Shown: piece by piece, positions 22,481 through 35,165 of the stretch | Layout of the letters: each line of letters opens with the position of its first letter | How positions within the stretch are numbered: the first letter of the stretch is position 1 | Assembly: GCA_008360955.1 (NCBI GenBank) | Contig: LUCM01008282.1 | Span: 98,479-162,478, forward strand | Source: Fasciolopsis buskii | Lineage: Eukaryota > Platyhelminthes > Trematoda > Plagiorchiida > Fasciolidae | DNA: 64,000 nt | Direction of reading: 5' to 3' | Notes under the pieces: generated by a model | Seen by the model: the letters and a program-made list of their open reading frames with translations, nothing else | Told to the model about the DNA's origin: nothing | The model's database searches: none | Translations under genes and position numbers: made by a program

Positions 22481-24702
22481 TGCGCAGTATAATTATACTG
22501 CTTGCTCTATTGCGCGATTTATCCTTACTCCATATGGGCTGATATTCGGGCATTTAGGTATTATTTAACCGCACCACACTTCACTTTCCACTTTCACTGA
22601 TCAGTTACAAATTTTGTCATACCTTCCGAACCCCTCCATCGGCCAATATGCATTCGGTTGCAGTGTTGTTATGAGGCCCTTAGAATCGCATCAATCCACC
22701 AAGCTGGACACTCAGTAAGGATTGCAGAGAGTCGGCTAGGGGCATGTTGCATCCAATGCACCCGTTCATTTGATGCGAACAAGCGGAGCAAAATTATTTA
22801 TCACATCGGTGTATTTTTTCCCCGAAACCTGTCACGCTAACGGATAAGCAAATACGGACATGAAGACAAGAGGCCAAGTAAAAATTTGCCACGCAGAGTT
22901 TTAGTTAATTTAGAACAGCTTGAAAAAATCACCTCACGGGGAAAAAACGGTTGGTGAATTTTCTAAGCAAAATTTTATCAAATGCCATGATAGAGAAAAT
23001 GACAAGTGACAAGTGACCGGGTGGCACTTTCAATTAGCAGAGGCATATATTGACAGACCATCGTTTGAGGACGATTTGATCATTCGCCTGAAGTTAACTC
23101 ACTTTTACTTCAAAAAAGAATTTCAACTAATAAATTTCTTTTTGATTAATTCGTTTGGGAAGCGTTAATTTTATCGAACTTTACAGATTCACATGGATAA
23201 TCTACTGACAAGCCAATGAAATATGCGTAAAATCTACTTTGTGGCGTTCCGAACCTCAACAAATAAGAACTTCCTGAGTATTTGCGTACAGGAATTATTC
23301 AATGAACAGAACATCAAACATTCTTTGACCAGTTCAGGATGACAGTTCATGTTGTGTTGATCCTGGGATTGTACGCCTGATTTTATCCCTAGCAAAGCAA
23401 CCAAAAAGAAGAGAAGCTCGTTCTTTTCGGACAACACGGGTTATCAGTAGTTTCCACGGTATGCTCAAAGAAAGGAAAAAAATTTGAAGACTGATGAGTA
23501 AATAAAGAAAACCATGAAACAAGGGTTCTGAATGAATCAGATGGGTGAATTATGTTCTCTAAATTTTTGCGATATTGGATGTATATCTATATACATATAT
23601 GATAGCGGGTTAGAGAACTATGTTCTTCCTCGTAGGTTGGTTTCAAAAGGGTGATACTGATTTGTTCCCTGGGCTGGGCAGTTTGATTCCAAATGATACA
23701 TCATTAGTCGAGGTGACATCATATATATATATATACATATAATATTTTGAAGGTCTGATCTGAAATACAGAATAATGGTGACTTTTCGATCCAGAATAGA
23801 ACTGGTTATGAAGCATAAATGAATCGGTCTATGACTGGGACAGCTATTTTCACATGGTCTACTGTGCTCTGCTTTTGTCCGTTTATCCATTGTGTGGCAC
23901 TGGTGTCTCTTGGTTTAACCAAAGTGAAGTATTTTTTATCGGTTTTTATGTGTCAATTGAACGAGTTGATCGAGTGGTGCGCTTCGAAGACCAAACTTGA
24001 TTCTATTTTCTAGCTCCGGCAATCACTTTTACATTGTCGATCTGTCTGTGCGCAATGGTTCCAAACCTGCAAACGTGGATCAACGCGTTGTGAGACTAGT
24101 TTGTGCTCGAGCAGACCGGAGCGTCGTTACTCTGCGCTCCTTATGTCACTCCTTACTTGGAATAGCGGAGATTAATCTGGTTGGACCGTGATCATCCGCC
24201 CGATCTTTGCCCTTGAACAAGGCAGATTGCAGTGTCCCAATGGATTGGTTAACGATTCGAATACCCAACGGTTTGGGCGGATGTTCTGTACCCTACGATG
24301 CTCCCCCGTGTGTAGGGTAGCGTGATAATGCTTTTTGTATGGTTCTTTTCATTCACTTTCTGGATACCCTGAGTACAAAAGGTGATGATGCTTTACGAGT
24401 ATCGGTTTAAAAGTATACGTCTTTCTGTTTTTCCTAGTTCTGTTACGCAAAAATGTGTCCTCGCTCGGCGGAATAGAATGCGTACCCAGCTTCTTAGATG
24501 ACATTCGGGTGGTTGATATTGTAATTCGGCAAATGTTCAGTTGTTGTTAGCTTCCGTTTGAATTCCGTTTTCATGCTGCCTGGAACTTGTCTCATGAACA
24601 TGACATCCCGGACGGCAGTGATACTTCGTACTGTTCTTCTATAGTGAATTGTATCTCGGGAATCAATGCATTTAGCTGCGTGTGGAATCCGGCCTGTTTG
24701 GA
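22481..24702. other. No recognised feature
   Basis: No gene or recognised element, apart from short TATA-type simple repeats near 23585-23600 and 23720-23745. Confidence 0.45.
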
Positions 24703-25065
24703 TTTTCATGAAATAATTCACCGTGTGATATCATCAATCAATTCACCATAAAGAAATCATGGAAGCAGTGAAAAGCTGTTTCACCTAGCTTGTTAGGAAT
24801 CATCAGCAGTTTATATACACCGCGCCCGAACTGGGACGTGAACCCGAACAAGGACGAACGATTCTGAGTCGAACGCCTGAGCCATTACGCTACCGGGCGG
24901 CTCTGAACGATTTGTTGAACTTCACCACGTGAGGATGTTGCACCTATCCGTCACTGATTTGCACGGTTACTGTCCGTTAGCTCACAGCGATCAACCCTTA
25001 CTGATAGATAACTTCTCCGCAGGTAGCCTAACTAAGATGAAGTCTTTGGATATGACCTACAGAGC
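24703..25065 (-). mobile_element. SINE-2 with degenerate hammerhead motif, minus strand
   Basis: A full-length copy on the minus strand. The 5' end is GCTCTGTAGGTCATATCC. Box A (GGTAGCGTAATGGCTCAGG) lies around 24880-24898 and box B (GGGTTCACGTCC) around 24828-24839. A hammerhead-like core follows (CTGATGA at 24806-24800, GAAA at 24782-24779), and the 3' end is GAATTATTTCATGAAAA. Helix III and helix I are mutated (ACAGCTTT instead of ACAGCTGT), so this copy is unlikely to cleave itself. Confidence 0.8.
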
Positions 25066-25269
25066 CAACAACATGGGATTCACTTTCGGAAGTGGAACAT
25101 GAATCGTCATATTTCGCACCTTTGTCACGATCACGTTGAACACCAGAGAGACCATTCACAAGGCTCATGGGATGCAGCCTAAGTACGGGATATTACACGA
25201 TCAACACACTTAGTGGAATCATGTCTCCCGAGCATTCGAATCGCAGTGACTGAACAGAAGATACAACAA
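25066..25269. other. Short spacer
   Basis: Unique sequence between the SINE-2 5' end and the LINE. Confidence 0.4.
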
Positions 25270-27722
25270 ATTATGGTTTGTATTGCTAACCAGTGTGGCA
25301 GCTCTTGAATGCCCCCTTCCAGCCAAGGTATCCGTTCCGGCATTGTCGAGTAGTGATATCCGTTCTCCCTTTACGAAACTGTGGGATTTATTCCTGGCAA
25401 TTAAATCACCGGTCCACGTTCACACGTATGTCATCCACATACATGAATCACGGCTGAACCCGGATATCGCTGATTCACTCGTGTCGAGTGACAGCTTCAA
25501 ATTTCATCGGCAGGACGGTACTTCGGATAAGGGGCGGCTCCATTTTAGAGAGAAATGTTATCAACCACGCTAATTTATTTTCCCTGAAAATTCATGCTGC
25601 ACTTTCAAGTAGTGTTAATTGTCTGTTTCTGTTAAGGCCCAACATATACTCCAGGTCAGCTTTCTATTCCTTCAGGAAACAAATCAAATCCGAGTTCGCC
25701 TCCATCACGTTTCACACAACAGCCTTATTCCTTTTCAGCAATCACCTTCGCTAGCATCTACCTGTTACTCGTTTGAACCCCTGCTCAGTGACAGTGTCGA
25801 ACTTTTCAGAGAGACGGCCAACGCATTTTCGGATATTTGCTGCCCGTCAGAAACACTTTTCGTCTCAAATGGCCGTATCTCCACTCGGAAACTGAAATCA
25901 CAAAGAAGAAGGAAGGAACACTTCTACAAATCTCGAAATAACTCAAGCGTGTGGTACATTTCCAGCCTAATAGAAGCGAAAATCCAACGAATCCGCATGA
26001 CATTCGCCAGCCAACGCTTGACTGGCAACAACGATCGATTCTTATGACAAGGCATTCGATTGTTGTATGGGAAGAAGAAGAAGAATAAGAAGCATGCGAA
26101 CACTTCTGCGGATGTCGACAGCATCAGTCGTGCTCCCATCCATTCTTCCACTTGGAAAGTTTGATGTTACGACAGTTACAAAATTTTCCAGAGAAGAGAT
26201 GCTCGACATTCTCCGCACCACTAATATTGCCACAGTGGTTGGTTGTGACACTCTGCCCTCAGCTCTGTTAAGGCATGGTGCTGTGGCTCTGACGGATGCA
26301 TTTACTTCTCTCATTAATTCGTCATTACTCTCTTCTTCTATCCCTGACTGTTGGAGACCCGTAACTATTATTCACATCCCAAAATCTATCAGTTCCACTG
26401 CTTTGGCAAAACGTTTTCGCTCCATCGCCTTAACGTCTTCTGGTCTTAAACTGACGGCGCTTGCTATACGTAAGCGCGTGCGTTCTTCGGTGTATCCTCC
26501 AGACGAGCCTCCTCAGTTTGCTTATAAATCGAACATGTCCACTTCTAAAATACTCGTCGGTATTTGATTCAATCTCACGGTCTCTTCTACTCCACAAACT
26601 GCAAACATTTGGATGTTCCACGCTTTTTAACGTGGCTGTCTGATTACTTTATTAACTAAACCCAGTTAACACGAATGGACGGCAAAACTTCAAAACCGTT
26701 GATTAGCAAATCAAGAGTGCTAGGGGGTGTTGTTCTTTCAGCGAATCTTTTCTCTACTTACATCAACGACTCATCAACTAGCTTCCCATGTCATTTGTTT
26801 AAGTGTGATGATGATGTTGCCCTCCCTCAAGCCGTTTCGAACAATCATGCTTTTCAACTTCTTCCAACAACCTATCTTCTGTTTATGATTTCTCTGCACG
26901 AGCTGGTTTAAATCTCAACACATCTAAATGTTTTGAACATTTGTCCTCTCTCCCTCGGTCAGTCTACTCATCCGAATCGTCTTCCATCAACTCAAAACCT
27001 CTTACCAGTGTTGACTTTGTGAAATATCTAGGAGTTACCACTGATAAATTTCTAAAGTGGACTACCCACATTACTACGTGTGCAAAGGATCTCGGGTGGC
27101 TGTCATTTCAAATCAGGAAGCTTCGACACTGCAAGTTGAATCAAAGCACCATCTCCCGATTTGCATACCAATGTGCTTTTCCAATCCTTCTTTACTTTTT
27201 GCCAGTTATTTTTCCAGATTTACTTAAAAAGACCTTAAAATTCTTCACCCGGGGACTATCAATTATAAGTCGTATGTCCTTCATACCACTAAGTGAATTG
27301 TCCCTTCGTCTATGTGATGAACATTTATCAGCATGTGAGAAATTTGCTTGCAAAATTCTCTTTGATCCCACGCATCCTCTGCTCATTGATCTTTCAAAGT
27401 GTCACTCTCATATTTCTACACGATCCGTTTTTCGTTCCATACCCTCTAGAATCAATATCCATAGGAACTCCACTGTCCCATATTTAGCACGCATTTTGAC
27501 AGATCGTGACCGGGTTTCAGTCGAATTCCTGAGCATCTTGTCTTAATGCGTTATGGTTATTCCTGGATGGCTGTTTTTATATTCTTTGCGAGGCAATGAG
27601 TGTATTTTTTATTCTATTTATTTATTTTTTCCCATTTTATTCTTACCCTTGCGGTTTTTGACAGAAGTGCGACATTATTTGGTGTAGGCAAAAGTCTATG
27701 CAATGCAATACAATACAATCCT
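25270..27722 (+). mobile_element. Degenerate CR1/jockey-type LINE, plus strand
   Basis: Same family and order as 6606-9198. It has an endonuclease remnant (about 25283-25573; VHVHTYVIHIHESRLNPD), a linker, reverse transcriptase (26067-26567; SIPDCWRPVTIIHIPKS, FRSIALTSSGLKL), the catalytic region (about 26800; CHLFKCDDDVAL) and the C-terminal domain (26941-27546, 201 codons open; CDEHLSACEKFACKILFDP, VPYLARILTDRD). The 3' untranslated region ends in ATGCAATACAATACAATCC, a two- to three-unit ATACA tail. Frameshifts separate the blocks. The 3' tail joins a PLE reading frame directly, so it either inserted there or was joined by rearrangement. Confidence 0.87.
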
Positions 27723-28420
27723 TGTTAACTGGTAATTTGGAGACGCTATTGACGCTACAGTTGACCGCGGTGGGACTTGTGGTTTATGTATATGAATGAG
27801 TCCGTAATGTATAGGAAATAAACATTTTAAGATTACTATTTGCTTGTATATTTCTTCTATGACTTTCTTGGCCTTCTTTAGTGCCATTAGTTTCTATCGA
27901 AATTTCGGCTCTTAGCCTTTGTGTAAGGTATTTTTTCACCGGTTGATATGTTGCTTCATCACTCTCTAGTTGTGGAATTTTCTCTCCATAATCGGATTCA
28001 TTCAGTATCGCAATCACGTTACCGTTGTCTCTAGAAAGGTCTGTCAGTATATTTTTATTTTTTCGCCATGTTTCCATAACTTTCATCCTCTTGTCTGTGC
28101 GTGTGTGTGTGTGTCTGTGTTTTGTGAATTGTTGACAGAATTTGGTTCGCATTTGTTGATGTACGTGTTTGTTCAAATTGCACCTTCTGATTCCGGCTTC
28201 GAATATAGCGACCAAGGTGGCCTGACCGAAATTATTCTGTGGTTCAAGTTTAACCCTTTCAGCAGAACAGATTTTTCGGTTTGCAGCATTTGATTTGTTT
28301 GCTAAGTTGTGGATCGGTTCATTGCGCTCATATGGCATTGGATTTAGAGCACGGAATTTCCTCGCAAACCTCTGTCTTTCCTTAGATCGGCTTGTAGTTG
28401 ATGTCGTCACTATGGTATTC
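27723..28420 (-). mobile_element. PLE, N-terminal and first RT part, minus strand
   Basis: The minus strand shows the N-terminal PLE region (KFRALNPMPYERNEP, QATLVAIFEAGIRR), the pre-RT motif (KNKNILTDLSRDNGN, AILNESDYGEKI) and, in an overlapping frame, the first RT motif (HYGLIHIHKPQVPPR, VASIASPNYQL; families have YGLPKIHKPG.PLRPI). The 216-codon frame at 27784-28434 is otherwise open. Coding stops abruptly at 27722, at the LINE tail. Its position relative to the next PLE piece is head-to-tail. Confidence 0.78.
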
Positions 28421-29775
28421 TTCATTATTGTCATCCGGTTGTCATCAAGGATATTTGAAGATTTTGTTTTGAGTCGGTTTCATGTACTTTTTCTGCGATG
28501 CGCGTCAATGACAAGTCGATGGCGTACTCTTTTAAAATATGCGCTTGCAATTTTCTTTCCTGCTCTATGAATGCACAGGCAAATCGCATTTTATGCTTCT
28601 GGGGAATACTGTGCTTGTTCACGTTCTCCTTGCAGTCAGTTTGATGGACGACGTTAGTTCGATTCTTCTGGGTCTTCGTGGTGGCCGGTTAGCCACTTCG
28701 ATCTTATGGGTCTTGAGTGGTCTTACTCTCATTTCCGAGAAGCGCTCGATGTGCTGCAGGATGGTTTGAGTTTCGGTGTGTTCGGTGATCGTATCTGGTA
28801 CTCATTCTCTTCGATGTTCTGTCTGATGAAACTTCTTGTGCAAACGTTCTGCAGGAACGTTTCAAACCGATGTTTCTTCTTGTTTTTTTTCGCTGCGTAG
28901 TGCTGAAGTGGGATTATGCTCTTTGAAATGTGTCTGGATACAACTTCTCCTATGGCACTTTGGGTGGCTGCATTGAAATCGTAGGATTTCATTTGTGTGC
29001 CTGCTTTTTGCGGTATACGAATGTTTCCAATGCGCCTGTATTTGTCCGTGTGACATGCAAGTCTAGAAACGGTAGACTACTGTCATGCCCTGTCTTCCTG
29101 GTGAAGCCGATTTCCATGATAACTCCGCTGATGACGATGAACGTTTGTTGTGCCCCATCAGGTCGTTTAATGATTAAGAACGTGTTGCTAACATAGCGCA
29201 GCCACAGTTTGGTTTGATGTCTGACAGGATGGTTCTGTCCAGTTCCTGCAACACTGCTTCTGCGTGGAACCCATATACCGGTGAGCCCACTGGGGTTCCC
29301 TTTACTTACTCGCAAAACGCACCCTCAAAGTTAAAGTATGTTTGCAGGCAAAATTCTACTAATTCGCATACACTGCTCGACTTCATTTATTCGTTCCATT
29401 GGCGTTCTTCCAAAAGACCCTGAACCGTCTCTCGCGCCAAATCCAAGGGTATTGATGTAAAAACAGACACGATGCCGAAGAAGATCATGATTTCTTCCTT
29501 TTCAGTGTTTGTCCCCTGAGGTTTTTCTGAGCATTGCAAAGCACTGGTGATTGGAGATTCATGTACCATGATGAGCGTTTTCAGTCGTTCCCAAGGGCTT
29601 TTGGCCAGGTTGTACGTTAACGTTCCCGGTAGTGCTTCTGTTGGTCTCAGGGGTATTCCTTCTTTGTGGATTTTCAGTGGTGCGATGTTTGAGTAATTTG
29701 CCTTCATCCGCCACCGCTCTTCCTTCCTTATCTGATGTAATTCTTGTAATTCTTTTCTCAGCATTGCGTTGTTTT
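28421..29775 (-). mobile_element. PLE, reverse transcriptase body, minus strand
   Basis: From 29764 downward the minus strand reads PLKIHKEGIPLRPTEALPG and TYNLAKSPWERLKTL, then FFGIVSVFTSIPLDLARE (29764-29387, 125 codons open). After a shift come SGLTGIWVPRRSS and LRYVSNTFLIIKRPDG (29315-28989), where the catalytic YVDD has become YVSN. Next is SLPFLDLHVTRTNTGALE with VYRKKQAHK, and in another frame TNEILRFQ with HPKCHRRSCIQT. The order matches PLE RT, but the mutated catalytic aspartates and shifts show it is dead. 28430-28850 should hold the endonuclease part but is unrecognisable. Confidence 0.8.
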
Positions 29776-29940
29776 TATTCGCAAGCCTTTCGGTTGGACC
29801 GATGATCTCTCAAAAAGTCGATGTATTGGTCGGAATGTTTTGTTCTTCTGTGTACTGTTCTGTCCATAATAACGGATACATATACCATGAAGTCACACGA
29901 ATAGGTGCATTGGAAAGGGCATGACCCTAGCCCCTGGAGC
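29776..29940 (-). mobile_element. Remnant of a second PLE RT end
   Basis: The minus strand reads MDRTVHRRTKHSDQYIDF, then DHRSNRK, the conserved block normally at the end of PLE RT (VYRKPTHTDQYLDF...HP..HK). Here it lies upstream of the start of another RT, so two PLE units were joined head-to-tail. Confidence 0.6.
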
Positions 29941-29954
29941 CTACTACACGATGA

Positions 29955-30110
29955 GGGTGGGAGAATCCGGCAATTGCGACCTGAAACTTGGAGTGACACA
30001 GAACTTCAAAACCGATCGCATTGCCTCAGGCAACAGTAGTCGACATCTATCACCATAGCGACCGCTGGATTTGGAATTCTCATAACTGACCTTTTTCGGG
30101 GTGACAGATA
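29955..30110 (+). repeat. Dispersed repeat R5, copy 1
   Basis: GTCGACATCTATCACCATAG and GCGACCGCTGGATTTGGAAT, followed by GGTGACAG, align with 52555-52735 (GTTGACATCTACCACCAAAG, GCGATTGGCGCACC). The identity is unknown. Confidence 0.45.
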
Positions 30111-30796
30111 TTTACCATACGCGATCACGGCATCTTGCCTTGCTCGCATTGCAAACACAAATTTTATTGGATTCTCGAGGGACTTTGGTAGCTAAATTAG
30201 GCATTTGGGCAGCACGTTGAGATGAAACGCAATAAGGTACCGATGAATCAACATTATCTGACTGTCTCATTATAAGCTTAACGGATTCTACACCGTTGCA
30301 TGGTGCATCGATTTTTCTGAAGTCTACTAGTTCATATAGCGTTAACGTGCAATTTGCCAGTATAAGTCATGCGAGCACCGCACAATAGTGACTTTTTCGA
30401 TAAGAACAAGCCGTCGGGTCAATTAATTATGAGATCAACATCAGTCTTTTCACTAACAGCGCAAAATCTATCCGTGCAGATGAACTGAACTGACTGAATT
30501 CAAACGTTGATATGCCTCTTTAGATAGCGTCTAGTCATAGTACGACAGCGCACGCAAAATATAAAAGGTCTTTTTTAGGGTCTGGCTTGAATCGAACAAG
30601 CAAGGGCGGGCAAGAAAAATTACAGCCCATAATCGCTAATGTGTCGGAGAATTTTCGGTGCGAAATTGTCGTATTGTTTACGTGTAGCAAAAAGTCAACC
30701 AACCTTGAATACACGAGGATTTTTATTCTTTTCTAGTTTACTTCATTCGAAATAAGAATTCCAGGGAGCAAATCATAGCCTGAGTTGGGTACCAAA

Positions 30797-30972
30797 CCGG
30801 CGGTGGTCAAACCGGTAATTTCATGGCGTTTGGACGTGAAGTGCGGGGATTCGAATCCGCCCACCGCCGGTCAACTTCTCCAATTGAAAGCCTTCTTCTG
30901 ATCGGAGCCCCTTTCCTGAAATTGCTTGGATTGTTATTTCCTCAGTAAAAAATGTTTGACTTTTATCTGTTT
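30797..30972 (+). mobile_element. SINE-1, plus strand
   Basis: CCGGCGG, box A TGGTCAAACCGG, GGCGTTTGGACGTGAAG, box B GGATTCGAATCC, then CCACCGCCGGTC gives a perfect 7-bp acceptor pairing. The body is GAAAGCCTTCTTCTGATCGG and the tail is TTTCCTCAGTAAAAAATG. Confidence 0.85.
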
Positions 30973-31064
30973 TTTTTCGGGCTGTACTGAAAGTATAAAA
31001 GTAGGATTTTCTAAACAAGTATTTGCTTGTGTTCTTAGCGGATGATCATATGATTAAGGAAATA

Positions 31065-31265
31065 ATTCATCATTTGATATCCACACTCCATTCATGGCTA
31101 AGACGTCACGGAAGCACAGTACAACCGTTTCATTCTTGTTAGGAATCACGTACAGTGCTTGTCCACCGCCTGTGAACTGGAACGCGAACCGCGGGACGAA
31201 TAATCGTACGTCGGACACCTCAACCACTAACCCAACAGAGTAAGCTGTCAACGGTTGGTTGCAAT
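31065..31265 (-). mobile_element. Diverged SINE-2, 5'-truncated, minus strand
   Basis: The minus strand reads GGGTTAGTGGTTGAGGTGTC (box A region), CGCGGTTCGCGTTCC (box B), GGCGGTGGACAAGCACTG, then TACGTGA in place of CTGATGA, TTCCTAACAAGAATGAAAC, GGTTGTACTGTGCTTCC and a 3' end GAATTATTTCCTTAA. The ribozyme core is broken, but the flanking helix I strands (AAGCAC and GTGCTT) can still pair. Confidence 0.7.
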
Positions 31266-31728
31266 TTGTTCCAAAGAATTTCCCGTAAATTCTTTATGTT
31301 TAATGTGAATAGAAACGTTCTAGGAGAACTCAGTCATTGGAGTCGGGACCTAGGTTGCAGACGTCTCGTCACCGGTCGAGGTGACGTCATCAATGCGCTT
31401 CATTAAAGAAGGCAGTCTGAGCTGCGTGGGGTAAAAAATTCCAAATCCGTTATCACAACATAATTGCAACGAAGCGGTATTACGTTTCGCTGAAATATTT
31501 AAATATCTCAATTGTTTTCTACCTATCTTTGGTACACGAAATGTGTGTCATACATAAGGCGACGAGGATGTTTATGTAGGTGGGAGAATGATCACCAATT
31601 TGATGTGTATCAATTCCACAAAAACGAGCAGACAATAACACTCAAATAAAGCCTGCCCTGTTTGGTAAGGTAACAGAACAGCATGCATGCGAAGATAACG
31701 GCTGCAAATCTGTGTTCTCACGTGAGTG

Positions 31729-31784
31729 CCTTTGTGTGTGTGTATGTGTGTATGTGTGTGTATGTGTGTGTGTGTGTGTGTGTG
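31729..31784. repeat. TG dinucleotide microsatellite
   Basis: An interrupted (TG)n tract with TATG interruptions. Translations of this region are low complexity and not coding. Confidence 0.9.
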
Positions 31785-32339
31785 CACTGAGTATGAGGCT
31801 GATCTGGCCAAATGACTGCCCAAGAAGCTCATAAACACGTCCAACGTGTTTCGGACTTGTTGCACACATGTTTATGTGAGGCCCTAATGAGTGACCGAAA
31901 TTGCAAAATAAAACGTAACTTCGGCTCGCTTCGCCTCCACCACTGGTCGTGTGATGCGCTTTTGTTCTCAATGAAAGTTGTATCCAGACTGGAAGCATTT
32001 TTCTTGAGAGTTTCAATTTCTGTATTAAGCTCAAGTCTGACGCTAGACAATAATCTGAAGCGTTTTCATGTGTAAAAGGAGCGAGAAAGAACGTTTCCAG
32101 CCCATCGTTCCTCCAAGTCATGTGGTGATGAGTAGGTGGCTAGGACAGAATCAACAGAAATAACTCGCGTAATAATTTTACCATTTATTTACTTCAAAAA
32201 ACAAAATTCCGATGGCAGTTGCACAATCATTTCAATTTTGGCAACGATTCACCATGCTCCCTGGAACGAATAATGCAGCGTACATGAAGCCATGCGTATA
32301 TAACACAAAAATGATAATGGTTATGTACACACAACATAG

Positions 32340-32504
32340 AGTCACCAAGTGGATACAGTTGTGGGATTTGGGCTTGAAGGTCGCGGATTCGAACCCTTTC
32401 ACCTGCGGCCAGATTTTCCACCTAGCAGACCTCTGATGGCTCTGGCATCCTTCCTGAGAAATGATATACATTGTTACTTCATTAATAAAAGACAAGTGGA
32501 AAGA
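32340..32504 (+). mobile_element. SINE-1, diverged, plus strand
   Basis: Box A is degraded (CACCAAGTGG). AAGGTCGCGGATTCGAACCC gives box B. Then come CACCTAGCAGACCTCTGATG, GAAATGATATACATTGTTAC and TTCATTAATAAAAG. Confidence 0.78.
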
Positions 32505-35074
32505 AAGAGTTGCGAACCCCGTCAGTGCTAGGATAACGGACAACTGTGGAGCATTACCGGACAATTTTTTCAATGGAATGAAGGATCTATCCCATAAATT
32601 GTAAGAACACGGACTAGTTAGCTATACATCTTAATGGCAGTAGTTTGGCGCAATGCAAGCATCACTTGCATCACCTGTAAAACACGCGAAACATGATATT
32701 TGGCCAAGCAAATTCTTTATCATTCAGAGATGTAACTAGCGGTAGCATTCATTCCGTTTTGTATATGGTCTGTTAAACAAACATATGTCATATAGAAAGA
32801 GAGTGTTTGTATCTGCCTGCGTTGATATAAAAAAGACCAATAAACCTGCGTTCGAGGGTGAAATATTAGAGAGTAAAACTGATCAGGCTGGACGAATAGA
32901 TCAGTGCGAATGAAAATGTTGCAAGCAGATCGATCTAAATGAAAGGTGACAAAATTCTGGGTAAATTCAATCATGAGGAGAAGACTGACCTTTACGATAA
33001 CCTGTGGTTTGTTCTGCTACTTCGTAAACTCTTCTCACTGTCCATCACATAATTGTTTGCGATTGTGCAACATGTTACGAGATTTCGTAAATCTAGGATG
33101 AAAGTGATTAATTTGCGGAATTTAAGTACCGCGTTGATGTTATGCAAGGGTTGCAATATCGAATCACCCGAGTTTGGTTTGTTCACAAAAGTTTGTTCCA
33201 ACTGAAAAAGTCCCACAGTTGAAAGTTATTCAACATGCCATGTTTTACGGATGTTTTACTCGAGCAAAGATGCATTCGCATATTTCACGTGACCGGGAAC
33301 CAATGAATAACCAACAAATGCTTAAGTCTTCGAATTGCATTTGCTTTGTTCGTTAGAATTCTTGCTTTGTAACGGAGTAACTACAACGTCGGTGTTTGTC
33401 ATTGGAATGCACGTAAGAAAGGGGGAACATATTTTACACGGTGTTTTTTGAAGATTATGAACATAATTTCTATCCGTTTTTTTGGCCACAAACTAATGAT
33501 AAAGCTTACTCCAGTAGAGTATTATGAAAATATTGTTATTTCTAAGGATTGCATTCTCAAAAGTTTTCCATTTATATTGATTGAATATGGTGACTCACAT
33601 TTGGTCCAGAAATGTACATTGAAACTGTAGAGCTGACTGAATGGTATCGTTAAGTTAGGCAACTACTTTATACTAAGTTACCTTTATTGCGAACAACTGC
33701 AATTTCGAAAAGTCTGCGCAGAACGTTTCTCGAGAATCTGCTTGCCATTACATATATATATATATATATACATATATATATACATATATATGTATATATT
33801 CATACGTGTTTATGTGCGTGGATGAAACGGCTACAGGCACTGTTTACACTTCCGTTGGGTGATGTATTAGGACTGAGACGATTTTGAAACGAACAAATCT
33901 CCTAGTGACAATTGAGAATGTCAGTTTGCGAGTAAAATTATTTTCATAAATTAGACTTATTGTTCGTCCAAGTTCGTTGTGGTCTGCATTGGTCGGAAAC
34001 AAATAAGCTCTCACGAAAATTTTACTTGCGCACGCGCGCGCACGTGTGACAAATTGTGTGCGGTGTTTTCAAATTAATCATTCGATGGGTCAAAATCGGA
34101 CGGAATTGTTTTGCCCTATCGGAAACAACCTGAGCTTTACTGCTTGGTTCCAATTATCAACTATGCAAACGAGCATCGACAAGAATGGTGGTAGAAAAGA
34201 GCTCTTCAAAATTCCGACTGTGATGCCAGGAAAATTTTCAATATGGGAGAGGATTATCGGGGTGGACTGAGTGAACACAATGCGATAAATGTGGTACCGA
34301 ATAGGCGAAAAATGCACAACAGCTCAGTCGCACGATGCCAAGTCCCGCGCGATGGACTCGCTGAATCCAGACCAGAATTTCGAGCGATAAGCCGTCAAAA
34401 GTCCGTTTCTTCTGTTACCGTTCACAGAAGCAAGGACCAGTTGGCATCTTAAGACAGCTTTATACAAGCCAATGGAATTTTCGACTAGAGTTGCCCACAG
34501 TTTGTAAAGACGGTGGACATAAGAAAATTGTGTACACTACAATCCGTCCACCTGCCCAATCCCTTTGATTTTGGTGACCCGCGTTTTCTCTAGTGAAAAA
34601 AACGAAATGGAAAGTTTGTTCGTGACTCAATCAAATCAAGTAAACAACTTCGAACAAAAGAACTAATAAAGTTTAGGGCTTACGAGTATATTGAGTTACG
34701 CGTGTCGTCGAAAATATATGGAGAATAAAACTCCAACAGGACTTCACAGGTACTGAACAAAATGAAGCAGGTCTAAGGAATCATCATCATCATCATCCAT
34801 CAGCGTTGAACAGCACAGCAAGTTTCCCTGACCGCTGCAGGGTTACATGTTTCTATAAAAAGAGTGAATATCCAAGGGGAACAGGGAGTGGACCTACACA
34901 GCTGGGAAAAGATAGGATTCTCTTGTAGCCAGCACACGGAACAAAGTCTAACTGCACAAACGCATTCTTTCAAGCAAGTCTAGGGAAACGAACAGACAAA
35001 GCGAGAAAGTTTCAGCCGTCACAGAATCACTGTACAGACAAATAAATAAGGTCTTCTTTTGCCGTAACTAGTAT
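32505..35074. other. No recognised feature
   Basis: There is only an AT-alternating tract at about 33750-33800, a short CG-alternating run (GCGCACGCGCGCGCACG) near 34026, and a CATCAT run near 34782-34796. Confidence 0.45.
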
Positions 35075-35165
35075 GTTCCTTCTAGTGAAGGAAGAACAGA
35101 ATTTCCCCGGAACAGTATGAACGGTTTTGCGGTTATTATCGCCCAGTGTCCAACAAAAAAGTAAG
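35075..35165 (-). repeat. R3 repeat fragment, minus orientation
   Basis: The reverse complement contains GCGATAATAACCGCAAAACC, then GTTCCGGGGAAATTCTGTTC, aligning with 16850-16900. Confidence 0.5.

Noticed and set aside
31572..32121. Histidine/threonine-rich protein (minus strand)
   Set aside because: It is a translation of the (TG)n microsatellite; neighbouring sequence shows no coding signature.
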